Of a stretch of DNA of 64,000 nt, positions 1-10,277 are shown one piece after another. Below the pieces are notes generated by a model that saw nothing but the letters and a program-made list of their open reading frames with translations, was not told where the DNA came from and did not search any database. Origin of the DNA: Plasmodiophora brassicae (Eukaryota > Endomyxa: Phytomyxea > Phytomyxea > Plasmodiophorida); assembly GCA_036867785.1 (NCBI GenBank), contig CP145417.1, positions 992,001 to 1,056,000 of the forward strand, in the 5' to 3' direction. Each line of letters begins with the position of its first letter. Position 1 is the stretch's first letter. The position numbers were made by a program, and so were the translations under genes.

Positions 1-1068
1 GTCGTGATGCAATGCAGGCATTGCTGACACATCGCTTCAATGTCCTGATTGATCTTGGTCCAGAAGAAACGCTCCGTGATCATCTGCTTGGTTACTTCCG
101 ACGCACGATGACCAGCGCTTGCGCAATGGCCAATGACCAGGATTCGAAGGCGTAGACTCTTGCAGTCTTGATGACAAGGAATAAGAACGGCTTTGCTCTC
201 GTTCTTCCACAGACGATCAGCTTCATCGAAGTACACCCCGTCCTCGATCTTCTCCTCTCGTGACAGAAAGCGTTGCGAATCGCGGATCTCCTTTTCGGTC
301 GGCCAGCTGAATTCAGGATGTTGCCGAGGAGTGACTCGCAAATCGTCCATCTGCATGATGCGCGTTGCTCTACATGACAGTGCGATGCGACCAGCTCCCC
401 ATCGGGTCAGAAGGTCTGCCCATACGTTGTCGGTTCCAGCGATCTCCTTCATCTTGTAGCTGAAGCCTTGTAGATGCAATGCCCATCGCTCTAGCTTCTG
501 AGCCGTATGCTTCTTGATCTCCGAGTTCCGGTCGAAGATGAACGTCAGATTGCGATGATCGCAGTAGAGCAGGAACTCCCGGGATGTCTGCAGTAGGAAA
601 TCACCGCGCTGCGTAGCGTTGATGATCGCGGCTGCCTCCTTCTCGATCGTAGGCCATCTGATCTCTGCACCTGAGAAGCGCTTGCCGTAGAATGCGAGAG
701 GTTCATGTCGTTGTTCGCATACAGGCAGGTTGACGTCTTCCATCGGGATCTGCGTAACCACCGCCGACCATGCTGCATCACTGGCGTCCGTGAACAGGCA
801 GGTCTGATAATCCTCCTTCGGAAACGCCAGCTGAACGTGTTGAATCAAAGCGAAGCGCACGTCCTCGAATGACTTGCTGTGCTGATCGGACCAGCCCAGT
901 GCGTCCAGCGAGACACATGATGGCGATGATGATCGAATGCGCTTGAGCTCCTCCTTGGCAATGTCAAGCAGCTCTTGCAGCGGTCGTACTATACTTGTGT
1001 AGCCGGGTACGTGGGTACGCATCCAGTTGGCCGCCCACAGAAACTGCTGCAGGTCCTTAGCGGTCTTC

Positions 1069-1160
1069 TGTCACGATCAGGCAAGCTGATGCAACGAACG
1101 CTTTGACGGACTGGCGAAGTCCGTCGCGGGGTTCTCGGTTTATTCCGGACAGTCCTCACA
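1069..1160 (-). repeat. 92-bp terminal direct repeat of element D, left copy
   Basis: Identical to 3232-3323. It contains a hairpin with 8-bp arms (GACGGACT / AGTCCGTC) and, on the minus strand, AATAAA. The TCTTC target duplication lies immediately outside. Confidence 0.9.
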
Positions 1161-1204
1161 TAATAGTCCCCTTCTAGCGATGGGCCTCTGACGGGTCCGG
1201 GATA

Positions 1205-1480
1205 GAAGGGCAGACGGATGGCCTCTGATGGGTCGCAGACGAACGGACAGGCGGATGAGCAGGCAGACGGGCGGGCAGACGGACGGACAGACGAACGGAC
1301 AGGCGGATGAGACGGGCGGGCAGACGGACGGACAGACGAACGATGAGCAGGCAGACGGGCGGGCAGACGGACGGACAGACGGACGAACGGGCAGACGGAC
1401 GGACAGACGGACGAACGGGCAGACGGACGGATTAGCAGACGGACGGAGAGACGGGCGGGCGGGCAGACGGACGAACAGGT
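1205..1480. repeat. Short-motif minisatellite of (R)GACGG / GCAGAC blocks
   Basis: About 275 bp of imperfect repeats built from blocks such as GACGGACGGACAGACGAAC and GGGCAGACGG. It lies between the left terminal repeat of element D and its 147-bp array. Open frames exist on both strands only because the repeat lacks stops. Confidence 0.85.
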
Positions 1481-1509
1481 TTGGTTAGTGACAGCACGTC
1501 GCAACCGAG

Positions 1510-3215
1510 GCCTTGACGTTGTGCAGGAGATGCCGAGGCGGGATCGACACTGGCGGACGGACGGACGGGTAGAGACAGCAAGCGGTCAGGGAAACACCGG
1601 CGGCCTGGGAGGCAAACAGCACGGCGGGACACGCGCACTCTGGAACTTGGACCAGCTGCGACCGAGGCCTTGACGTTGTGCAGGAGATGCCGAGGCGGGA
1701 TCGGCACGGACGGACGGGAAGAGACAGCAAGTGGTCAGGGGAACACCGGTGGCCTGAGAGGCATACAGCACGGCGGGACACGTACTCTGGGACTTGGACC
1801 AGGTACGACCAAGGCCTTGACGTTCTGCGGGGGATGCCGAGGCGAGATCGGCACGGACGGACGGACGGGCGGGAAGAGACAGCAAGCGGTCAGGGGAACA
1901 CCGGTGGCCTGAGAGGCATACAGCACGGCGGGACACGCACTCTGGGACTTGGACCAGGTACGACCGAGGCCTTGACGTTCTGCGGGGGATGCCGAGGCGA
2001 GATCGGCACGGACGGACGGACGGGCGGGAAGAGACAGCAAGCGGTCAGGGGAACACCTGTGGCCTGAGAGGCATACAGCACGGCGGGACACGCACTCTGG
2101 GACTTGGACCAGGTACGACCGAGGCCTTGACGTTCTGCGGGGGATGCCGAGGCGAGATCGGCACGGACGGACGGGAAGAGACAGCAAGCGGTCAGGGGAA
2201 CACCGGTGGCCTGAGAGGCATACAGCACGGCGGGACACGCACTCTGGGACTTGGACCAGGTACGACCGAGGCCTTGACGTTCTGCGGGGGATGCCGAGGC
2301 GAGATCGGCACGGACGGACGGGAAGAGACAGCAAGCGGTCAGGGGAACACCGGTGGCCTGAGAGGCATACAGCACGGCGGGACACGCACTCTGGGACTTG
2401 GACCAGGTACGACCGAGGCCTTGACGTTCTGCGGGGGATGCCGAGGCGAGATCGGCACGGACGGACGGACGGGCGGGAAGAGACAGCAAGCGGTCAGGGG
2501 AACACCTGTGGCCTGAGAGGCATACAGCACGGCGGGACACGCACTCTGGGACTTGGACCAGGTACGACCGAGGCCTTGACGTTCTGCGGGGGATGCCGAG
2601 GCGAGATCGGCACGGACGGACGGGAAGAGACAGCAAGCGGTCAGGGGAACACCGGTGGCCTGAGAGGCATACAGCACGGCGGGACACGCACTCTGGGACT
2701 TGGACCAGGTACGACCGAGGCCTTGACGTTCTGCGGGGGATGCCGAGGCGAGATCGGCACGGACGGACGGGAAGAGACAGCAAGCGGTCAGGGGAACACC
2801 GGTGGCCTGAGAGGCATACAGCACGGCGGGACACGCACTCTGGGACTTGGACCAGGTACGACCGAGGCCTTGACGTTCTGCGGGGGATGCCGAGGCGAGA
2901 TCGGCACGGACGGACGGGAAGAGACAGCAAGCGGTCAGGGGAACACCGGTGGCCTGAGAGGCATACAGCACGGCGGGACACGCACTCTGGGACTTGGACC
3001 AGGTACGACCGAGGCCTTGACGTTCTGCGGGAGATGCCGAGGCGAGATCGGCACGGACGGACGGGAAGAGACAGCAAGCGGTCAGGGGAACACCGGTGGC
3101 CTGAGAGGCATACAGCACGGCGGGACACGTACTCTGGGACTTCGACCAGGTACCACCGAGGCCTTGACGTTCTGCAGGAGATGCCGAGGCGGGATCGACA
3201 GGAGGGTGGTGGGAT
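1510..3215. repeat. Tandem array of 147-bp units (some 155 bp), about 11 copies
   Basis: The same sequence recurs every 147 bp; several copies carry an extra 8 bp (GGACGGGC) and are 155 bp long. Outer copies are divergent and inner copies nearly identical, the usual pattern of an array homogenised by unequal exchange. A 147-bp unit is 49 codons, so long frames run through the array on both strands, but the 8-bp variants shift all of them and no known domain appears. It forms most of the interior of element D. Confidence 0.95.
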
Positions 3216-3231
3216 AGGTAGTCCGTCAAAA

Positions 3232-3323
3232 TGTCACGATCAGGCAAGCTGATGCAACGAACGCTTTGACGGACTGGCGAAGTCCGTCGCGGGGTTCTCG
3301 GTTTATTCCGGACAGTCCTCACA
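3232..3323 (-). repeat. 92-bp terminal direct repeat of element D, right copy
   Basis: Identical to 1069-1160. On its inner side, 3220-3230 reads AGTCCGTCAAA, the complement of 3265-3275 inside this same repeat; this would serve as a self-priming binding site if the element reads on the minus strand. Confidence 0.9.
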
Positions 3324-5362
3324 TCTTCGGGCGTGGCATGCTGGTCAGCGCCTCGATGCGTTCTGGATCATGCCGAACTCCTTCTCGCGAGTATATCCTG
3401 CCGCACCACTTCAACTTGCGAGCGAACAACGTGCACTTGTTCGGGTTCAGCTTCAGGTTGCGCTCGCGACACCGCTCCAACACTCGTGTCAATTGATGAA
3501 GAAGGTCTTCCTCCGACCTCGCGAATCCGAGTATGTCGTCAATCCAGATGAGCAAATTCTCCTTCATGTCGTCGAAGATAGCAGCCATTCGGGCGTGGAA
3601 CTGAACCGCCGAATTCATTCCCCCTTGAATGCTCCTCGTAGGCGTGAATACAGCGTCGTCCGTCATGAGGCTGAAGATTTCCTGACACTCCTTAGCCAAA
3701 GGCATCAACCAGAAGCCCTTGAAAGCATCAATCGTGAAGAAACAAGTCATGCCGGAGAGCTTGCGCGTAACAGCCTCAACATTCGGCATCGGCCATGCTG
3801 TGGGAACACACCGTGCGTTCACTTGACGAAGATCGACACATAGACGATAGCCATCGCCTTTCGGTTTCTTGACGACTAGGACTGGACTTGCCCATCGCGA
3901 GTTCATGTTCATGTAGACAAGACCGTTCTCCTTCAGCATACTGATCATGTCGTCTAGGAACTCCTTCTGCTTAGGATTGTAGAACCGAGGCTTGCACCGG
4001 TACGGAGTAGCGTCCTGCTTGAGTTGTGTTACCATCGGTTCGACATCGACAGGCTTGTCTTGACCCAGGCGCGTGCGGAATTCGTTCAGATGTCGTCGCA
4101 AGATCAATCGTAGCTTAGCAACTCCTTGACGAGACATGCCATTGAGACGTGCTTGGTGTACCATCCGGTTACAAGAAGCTTCGATCTCGTGAGCATTGAT
4201 CGGTCCCAAGTCAACTTCACTTGACGACGGTTCCATAGAGTCCGACTCTGGTACTGGGTAGTGATCTCCTCGCAACGTTGCCATTCTCGCGGCAATTCGC
4301 CTCACGGTCTCGATACAATCGACATCGACTGCGGCACATCCTGAGAGCGTATCCATCTCGGTGCATCCTGACGCGATGATGTTCTCGAGTTGCTGACGCG
4401 GATTGATGCCGAGAGTCGTTATTTAGCAGATTGTCACCGAACAGGATCACAGGAATCTCGTCGCAAACGTAGTAGGTCACATGATACAGCGTCAAATTGC
4501 CAACTTCGGTCTCCAGGATCGTGATTGGAACTTGCACCGTGCGCGTTATGGTTCCGATAACTTTGCCTTCTGCTGAGGTGACGTCTCGTTGTTGAACGTC
4601 GCGGAACGTGGCCTCTTTCAACTGGACAGCGATATGGCCAGGCATGATGTTGCCTCCGCGGCAGCCGGAATCCAACTCGTACGGAACACGTATGCCTTCC
4701 AGCACTACGCGTTGTAGATCATCGACAGTCTCATTCGCGATTTTGGCCTCAATGTCTTGGGTCGTCAGGCCAAGACTCGCTGGAAGCTTCTTGATCTGCG
4801 ATTCGATCCTTCCTTCCAGGTCGTCATCTGTCAGCAGGTCGACATTGGTCAGGAACAGGTGATTCAACGCGATGCAGGTCAGCTGCGGCGTGGTAAAGCA
4901 GAATCGTATCGCTTGAGGCTTGATCCTCGCGGCTTCCGGACGGTTGCCCTCACGGTCGATCACCACTGCACAATATCGATCGTACTGCTCTTTCAACTTC
5001 AAGATGGATGTGGAGTCCAACTTCGCGACCCGTGGCAGGATGCTGACATCCTCGTCCTTGACACCCATATGCTCGTCCGTGCTGGACGTCGTCTCCGATG
5101 CCATGGCGCAGCGTCTCGACGTGGTGCGGGACGAAGTCAGACGTGTGGGATCAGACAGAGTGCGCACTGTAGTCAGTCTCGAGCCAATATCCCAATGAGC
5201 TTTATCATCCATCCCATCCACGGCGTCGGCCATGCCATCACAGTGGAGCTAAATCCGTGCAGGCCCCCTTTCCTCAGGACAGCAGGACCCCCTCCTCACT
5301 CCTCAGGACAGCAGCATCTTGAGGTCGGGCACGAGACGCTAAATATAGAGCCCCGCTCTACA

Positions 5363-8110
5363 AATCGCACCCTCCTGGCAATGGCTTTCGTCCTGCCAGG
5401 TTGGTCCTTCATTGCATCCTCGTATATCCTCTGTAACAGGTGTACCTTCCTGTTGTACTCAGGGATGGACCTACTCATCCACTGAGTTGCCATAAGGAAT
5501 TGTTGCAAGTCCCTTGCCGTCCTCGGCTGTGGTATCGCCATTAAAGCCTCAATCCTAGCAGGATCGTGCCTTACCCCTTCTGGCGTGAATATCCTTCCAC
5601 AGAACCGAACCTCTGTTGTGAAGAGCTCACACTTCTCCACGTTGAACTTGATGCTGTGCCGTTCGGCTAGCATCAGAGTCCGTTCCAACGTTCGGAACCA
5701 ATCATCCTCCCTTTGGGCATGCCCCATTAGATCATCGATCCATATGATTAGTTTGTGGAACATAAGTTCCCCGAACACCTCAAACATCCTCCCTTGATAC
5801 TGAGGGGCGGAGTTCATTCCCCCCTGCATCGACCTCGTTGGCTTATACACCCCCTTATCTGTCATGAAGGAGAAGATCTCCTGACACGCTTCATCCAGCG
5901 GCATCATCCAGAAGCCTTTGAACGCGTCTAGCTTAAACCAGAACCTCGAGCCTGCCAGGTTCCTCAGTATCGCCTCCTGATGTGGCATAGGCCACGCCAC
6001 GGCGACACATTTGGCATTAACAGCTCTGAGATCAACACAGAACCGCTTTCCGCCCCCTGGCTTCGTCACCACCACCACCGGTGAAGCCCACTTCGCGTTG
6101 TAGTTTTCAACGACTAGGCCATACTTCTTCAATTGGGCGACGAATTCCTCCATGAAAGCACTGTCCTCCATACTGTACTTTCTGGCTCGGCACCTGTAAG
6201 GTTCCGCATCCGGTTTCAGCTCCGTGACAAATGGTGTAACCCTGGCTGGACCATCAGGTCCAATGCTCATACGCCAAACGTCCCTATATCTTCTGACGAG
6301 TTTCCGAAGCGATTTCCCCATCGCTTGCGGTAGGCCATTCCTCAATGCGCGCTCGACCATCCCGTCCATCTCCCTTTCCAGGGAGTCTGTGGAATCGGTT
6401 CCGATCCTCACATCCTCTGTTTCCTCTTCCTCCCCTTCCCAGAGAGGTGGCATCTCGTTTGCCATATTGTGCACTTCATCCATGACGTCATTCCCCTTCT
6501 TCGGCGTGCTCTTAATGAGTACGTCCAGGGCCTTCTTTGGGTGGATACCCAAGTCGTCCAACAGCCTCTCCCCTAGGATTATTTCCTTTTCAGGAATGTC
6601 CCATACTAGGCATCGGCGCCGGCGAGTGATCAGTTCGCCTGCCGTCGTCGTCAGTCCCAGATCCAGTATCATCACATGGTAGGCTGTGTGCTTCGTTTCT
6701 CTGTCTACCAGACAGAACGTTTCCGGCTTCTGGAGGTTCTCCATTGTTAACAATGGGTCCCGCTCCATTAGCTCGCGCGCTATGGTCAATGGCATCAGAA
6801 CGTCAACCGATGTCGCTCCACTGTCCAGAACCCCAACGTAGTCTTCCTCATGTCCGTTTACACGAACGACTACTTGGTCCCCTGTCCTCTGCGCCCCCTC
6901 CGACACTCTTCCTACCACTGGAAGCCATGGGTACTCTGACAAGTCGTCATCTTTATCAGATTTGGCCTTACGGGGTCCATCCCTTCCCGTTGGCCCCTTG
7001 CGGCGATCCTTCAGCAGGTCTGCGACCTGCTTCTTGGTAGGCTTCTTCGGGCAACGAAACGCTGGATGTCCAACCTCGTCACAGTTGAAACATCGCAGGT
7101 CCTTCCGGTGTCGTTTCGTGTCCCGGCCTCCATCGCCTCCTTCATCCGTCTGCGCCCCTCGCTTCTTTGGGGTGGGTTTGACCTTTCCCTTCCCCTTGCC
7201 ATCCTCACGTCCCGGCTCCATGTACAACATCGTCTCCTCATACGATGCAGCCCGTTCCTTCAGCACCCGATAGAATTCCAAAGGGTCCTTCTGGAGATCG
7301 GTCTGGCGCTTCATGACGAGGGTCCGCATGAGCGCTTGTAAACCGGATGGGCGCACAGCACCCAGTAGGTACTTGACCAGGTTCTTCCGTCCCTCGCGGG
7401 ACGTGAAGAGGTCCTGCCACCCGTTGCGCGCGACCAATTCCTCGTACTGCTGCACGAGGTTCACGACCCTTGCCGCTGGTGTGGTGATGGTCAGCTTCAT
7501 CGCCAGCTTCCGCATCTCCCGGTCGATGTTCGCGTCCGTCGAGCGATCCTGCTCGAGATGCCTCTTCATCCAGTCCATCAGGTCGCTCTCCGTCACCCCC
7601 TCGGCGTCCGTGCCGAGTTCCCACTTGCAGATCGCCCTGAGCAGACCGGGGTCGATCATACTCCTCACTGACCGTGGGATCTGGCCCTTGGCATTCGGAT
7701 CGTCCCGGAAGTGATTCCGATACGTCTTCAGCTCGGCCATGAACGTCGTGACGGCCTTGCGGTCCATGCTCTTCAAGGTCGGCGCCTTGTTCATCTGCAG
7801 GACGATCGTTGAGCCTTGCACGCTCTGTCCTTGTTGTCGATCATCGACGTCATCTTCCAGCAGCATCTCCTGCGCGGTGGCCACCATCGCGTCCTTCTTT
7901 GAAACCTTCCCCGAAAGGATGTTCAAGAGATCTCTGTGACGTCCCAACGGTGATGGTATATCAGCCGTGTAGTATAATCGTCTGTGTCCCCGACCTGCAG
8001 CTCCCACGGACGCCGTGCGGACTCCGTGCGCACTCCGTGCATGTCCGTCATTCTTAGGGCGGCCTAGCCGGATCACAGCTATTCTTGTCTTATAGCTTGG
8101 AGCCGGCACA
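5363..8110 (-). mobile_element. Chromovirus copy C (Ty3/gypsy), partial: 5' LTR to reverse transcriptase
   Basis: Minus-strand copy of the element at 23460-28702, differing from it by only a few residues over about 880 codons. Parts present: 5' LTR (7935-8110, 176 bp), gag with a CCHC zinc knuckle (near 7100), protease (DSGAT, near 6830) and reverse transcriptase (WIDD, near 5730). Similarity to the complete copy stops near 5363; RNase H, integrase, chromodomain and 3' LTR are not adjacent, so the copy is broken. The near-identity to copy B points to recent activity. About 130 bp of unassigned sequence separates it from element A. Confidence 0.92.
7935..8110 (-). repeat. 5' LTR of chromovirus copy C
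   Basis: 176 bp, TG...CA on the minus strand, the same length as the 3' LTR of copy B (28527-28702) and near-identical to it, including the short repeats around the GTGCGCACGGAGTCCGC stretch. Confidence 0.9.
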
Positions 8111-8236
8111 ATACGCTGTGTGGAGGGGACGCCGGGCAGCCATTATACAATTCCTGGGGCACAACGCTGGCACCGGTGTACCATCGAGAAATGAAGACTG
8201 TATTGCATTGTGCACGTCGACGGTGTCGCGATCTCT

Positions 8237-8522
8237 TCAAGGACGCCAGCAGCACCAGAAAGATCGGCAGCGCGTCGAATGGCTCGAGATTGGTGGCGAG
8301 TTGTCGTTATCCATGGGCGATGGTGGCGGGTTGCCACTGGAGAGGATGGGGCTCATGATGTGGTAATCAGTGTCCACGCTGCGACAGCACAACGGGCACG
8401 TGGGTTCCCATGCCGTGTTGAGCCATTGGAGGAAGCACGACGTATGGAACTGGTGAGCGCATGACAAGTATGTGCTATCCTCACCGACACGCATCGGTTC
8501 ATGACAGATAGCACATCTGAAC
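8237..8522 (-). CDS. RING-H2 finger protein, C-terminal exon (5' end not resolved)
   Basis: The minus-strand frame encodes a classic RING-H2: CAIC, 13 residues, CAHQFH, then C and CPLC, within the first 50 residues. This fold binds two zinc ions and recruits E2 enzymes, so the product is probably a ubiquitin E3 ligase. A good 3' splice site (CCACAG) lies at the upstream edge near 8523, so this is a downstream exon. No upstream exon in the right phase could be fixed; the only internal Met lies between the first two cysteine pairs and would break the RING. The tail is about 50 residues, Ser/Pro-rich. The Skp1-like gene at 8564-9088 lies directly upstream on the same strand, but joining the two would need an unseen splice. 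Confidence 0.6.
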
Positions 8523-8563
8523 TGTGGTCAGATCACAAATTCCAGAGGATACAAATAGGCACG

Positions 8564-9088
8564 TTACAGCTCGTCGTCGTTGATAATGGCGTCCTCGGTC
8601 GTCGCCTGGCCCGAACTGAGTGTCGACTGCACGAGAGTCGTGCGCAAGACTAGCGTGAGAAGCGACTGCATTTGTAGGTCCCTAACGACACTCAGAAGAC
8701 GCTGATTCTGGGCCAGCGATCTCGCATGGACAGCGCTGTCTGCCCATTGCCGCCACTGTTCTTCCTGCTGAGGGTCCCGTTGGATTGGCCAGTAGACATT
8801 ATAGATGGCAAGCAGCGTTACCTCAAGTTGGCCGTGTTTAACCATGTAGGCTATGACGATGCCCAACTCATTGCAGGAAATTTCCACACGTTTGGAGTCC
8901 ATGTCCGCAAGAAATGGTGAGAACTTGGCTGCCTCCTTTCGGGGGACTTCGTACGTGAAACCTTCTCGGCACACAAGTTTCAGAACACCACTGTCACCAC
9001 TGACGGCCAACCCGCTGAATAGTGCAGATAGCAGCACCAAAAGAGTGGGTGGAGCCAGGAGGCGGCAATGATGATGAAACATGGGCAT
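8564..9088 (-). CDS. Secreted or ER-lumen protein with Skp1/BTB-like N-terminal segment
   Basis: 174 residues. The first 31 form a signal peptide (basic and His start, then a hydrophobic stretch around PTLLVLLSALFSGLAV). What follows (LKLVCREGFTYEVPRKEAA) matches the pattern of the first strand and helix of Skp1/BTB folds (hydrophobic strand, short loop, F/Y-x-V, A near a helix start). The C-terminus is NDDEL, close to but not the canonical KDEL/HDEL retrieval signal. Skp1 proteins are normally cytosolic adaptors of cullin ligases, so a secretory version is odd. No intron is needed. The Skp1/BTB call rests on pattern only; the signal peptide is more secure. Confidence 0.55.
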   Translation of the reverse strand: MPMFHHHCRLLAPPTLLVLLSALFSGLAVSGDSGVLKLVCREGFTYEVPRKEAAKFSPFLADMDSKRVEISCNELGIVIAYMVKHGQLEVTLLAIYNVYWPIQRDPQQEEQWRQWADSAVHARSLAQNQRLLSVVRDLQMQSLLTLVLRTTLVQSTLSSGQATTEDAIINDDEL

Positions 9089-10277
9089 CCTGGAGCAATG
9101 TCGATCGCGATGTGCGGATGATACCAGTACGTGGGTTGGGGGTCTACCCCGGACGGACTTGCGTCAGGTCCTGCCTCCGGACAGGAATAGCCCTGCTTCG
9201 ACTTGCATGGGCTGCGCCCGAAAGTCGACACTGCGGTCCCCAGGTTGTGTGCCGGGCGCCCCACGTACCTGAATGCGTCCCTTAAATGAACAGCACCGCC
9301 GCTGGTCAGAGAATCGGACCGTTCACGACCAGCGACACGTTAGACGACCCTGGTCATGCACACTGCACAGAACTATTAATTGGACCGAAAGAGAGAAAGA
9401 TAGGGCACATTCCCGGCTCCGAGCGTCATCACCAGTATGAAGTGAGCGCTTACAGTGCTGCGTATTGACGACCTTGATCCCGTCGGACGTTTCGTCACGT
9501 GTCACGTACGGCGACAAAATCGGTGCTGCTGGTCCTTTGCCTGTGCTGGGCTCTGCTACGACGCCCATTGCAGACCGCCAAACGCACAGCTGATACATAT
9601 ACGTTACGCTGCAGGTCACCACCCAAGCCATGTCCATCGCCGAAATCAGAAGGGATGTCTCGCGAGTCTCTCCGAGAACTCGAACAGGGTGCACGTCCAG
9701 TAGCCGTGGGAATCTCCTTCCCTCGTTCCCGTCCGCCTACCGTATCCATCAAGACCCGCTTCGTCCCCGAAATCTGTCAAGCACGAAGTCACCAATCTAA
9801 CTACTCGAAAATAGACAAACGAGCACCACCTACCCTGTGGTTTGCGTCAAGCGCCATGGCATCCAGAGGCCGTTGTATAGGAGTGCATAGAATAACAAGG
9901 TCCCTCCGTCGTATAGGCAGCGCGGCGACACGTCAGGGCAGGTGCCGAGCGGCGTAGGAGGCCCCAACCATCTGGTCCTTCCCCGAGAGCCGCAGTGCCT
10001 TCCTAGGTGTGGGTGTGGCCGGGAGTCACAGACCGCGATATGAACATACATATGCAGGTCTCGCCTCCCCAGTTGCCCTGGCCAAGGTTGGCACCGTTCG
10101 GCGACGCACCTGGGCACCGTCGTGTCGTTGATATTGTGATGCCCCCAGCGATGCCGATCGTCCAGTCTACAGCCGGGTGAAACTCGACGAGTGGAAGTCG
10201 TCGTCGAGAACGTTGCAGCAGAAGTACGGGCCTCGGCGAAGCATATGTTTCTGAACGTGACGATTCCGCGTCGACAG
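9089..10277. other. Intergenic stretch, no gene supported
   Basis: About 1.2 kb between a minus-strand gene and a plus-strand gene, so it holds both their 5' regions. Open frames on either strand (the longest at 9830-10330) are rich in Arg, His and Thr, have no domain and look like composition effects. A short 5' exon of the CCDC112-like gene could lie near 10150-10220 (a GTACGG donor is present) but no start codon in phase was found. Confidence 0.5.

Larger units (their letters stand above)
1069..3323 (-). mobile_element. Small non-autonomous LTR (TRIM-like) element D with a tandem-repeat core
   Basis: Two identical 92-bp direct repeats (1069-1160 and 3232-3323), each starting TG and ending CA on the plus strand, bound this 2255-bp unit. 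It is flanked by the 5-bp duplication TCTTC (1064-1068 and 3324-3328). These are the marks of LTR retroelement insertion. The interior holds no gag or pol, only a short-motif repeat (about 1205-1480) and an array of 147-bp units (about 1510-3215). Minus orientation is inferred from an AATAAA in the LTR on that strand, and from an 11-nt stretch next to the LTR (3220-3230) that is complementary to an internal LTR segment, as in self-priming elements. It lies inside element A. Family assignment beyond LTR/TRIM is not possible. Confidence 0.85.
1..5233 (-). mobile_element. Old Ty3/gypsy LTR retroelement A, broken, runs off the left edge
   Basis: Minus-strand translation gives, from right to left, a protease-containing N-terminal region (about 4217-5233, with an LDSG motif), reverse transcriptase (about 3319-4060, catalytic WIDD in place of YVDD), RNase H (about 500-1000) and the zinc-binding start of an integrase at the left edge (CQQCLHC). 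This order is that of the Ty3/gypsy (Metaviridae) family. The element is broken in several places and no LTR of it is seen in the window. A smaller LTR element (1069-3323) sits between its RT and RNase H parts. Its RT is clearly different from the chromovirus copies at 5.4-8.1 and 23.5-28.7 kb, so it is a separate and older lineage. Confidence 0.85.

Noticed and set aside
1205-3215. Possible CRISPR-like array
   Set aside because: The units are directly adjacent without unique spacers and are far longer than CRISPR repeats; this is a minisatellite.
1735-3322. Several long open frames (up to 412 codons) on both strands
   Set aside because: They run through the 147-bp tandem array; they exist because the unit length is a multiple of three, and they shift wherever the 155-bp variant occurs. 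No domain, and equal support on opposite strands.
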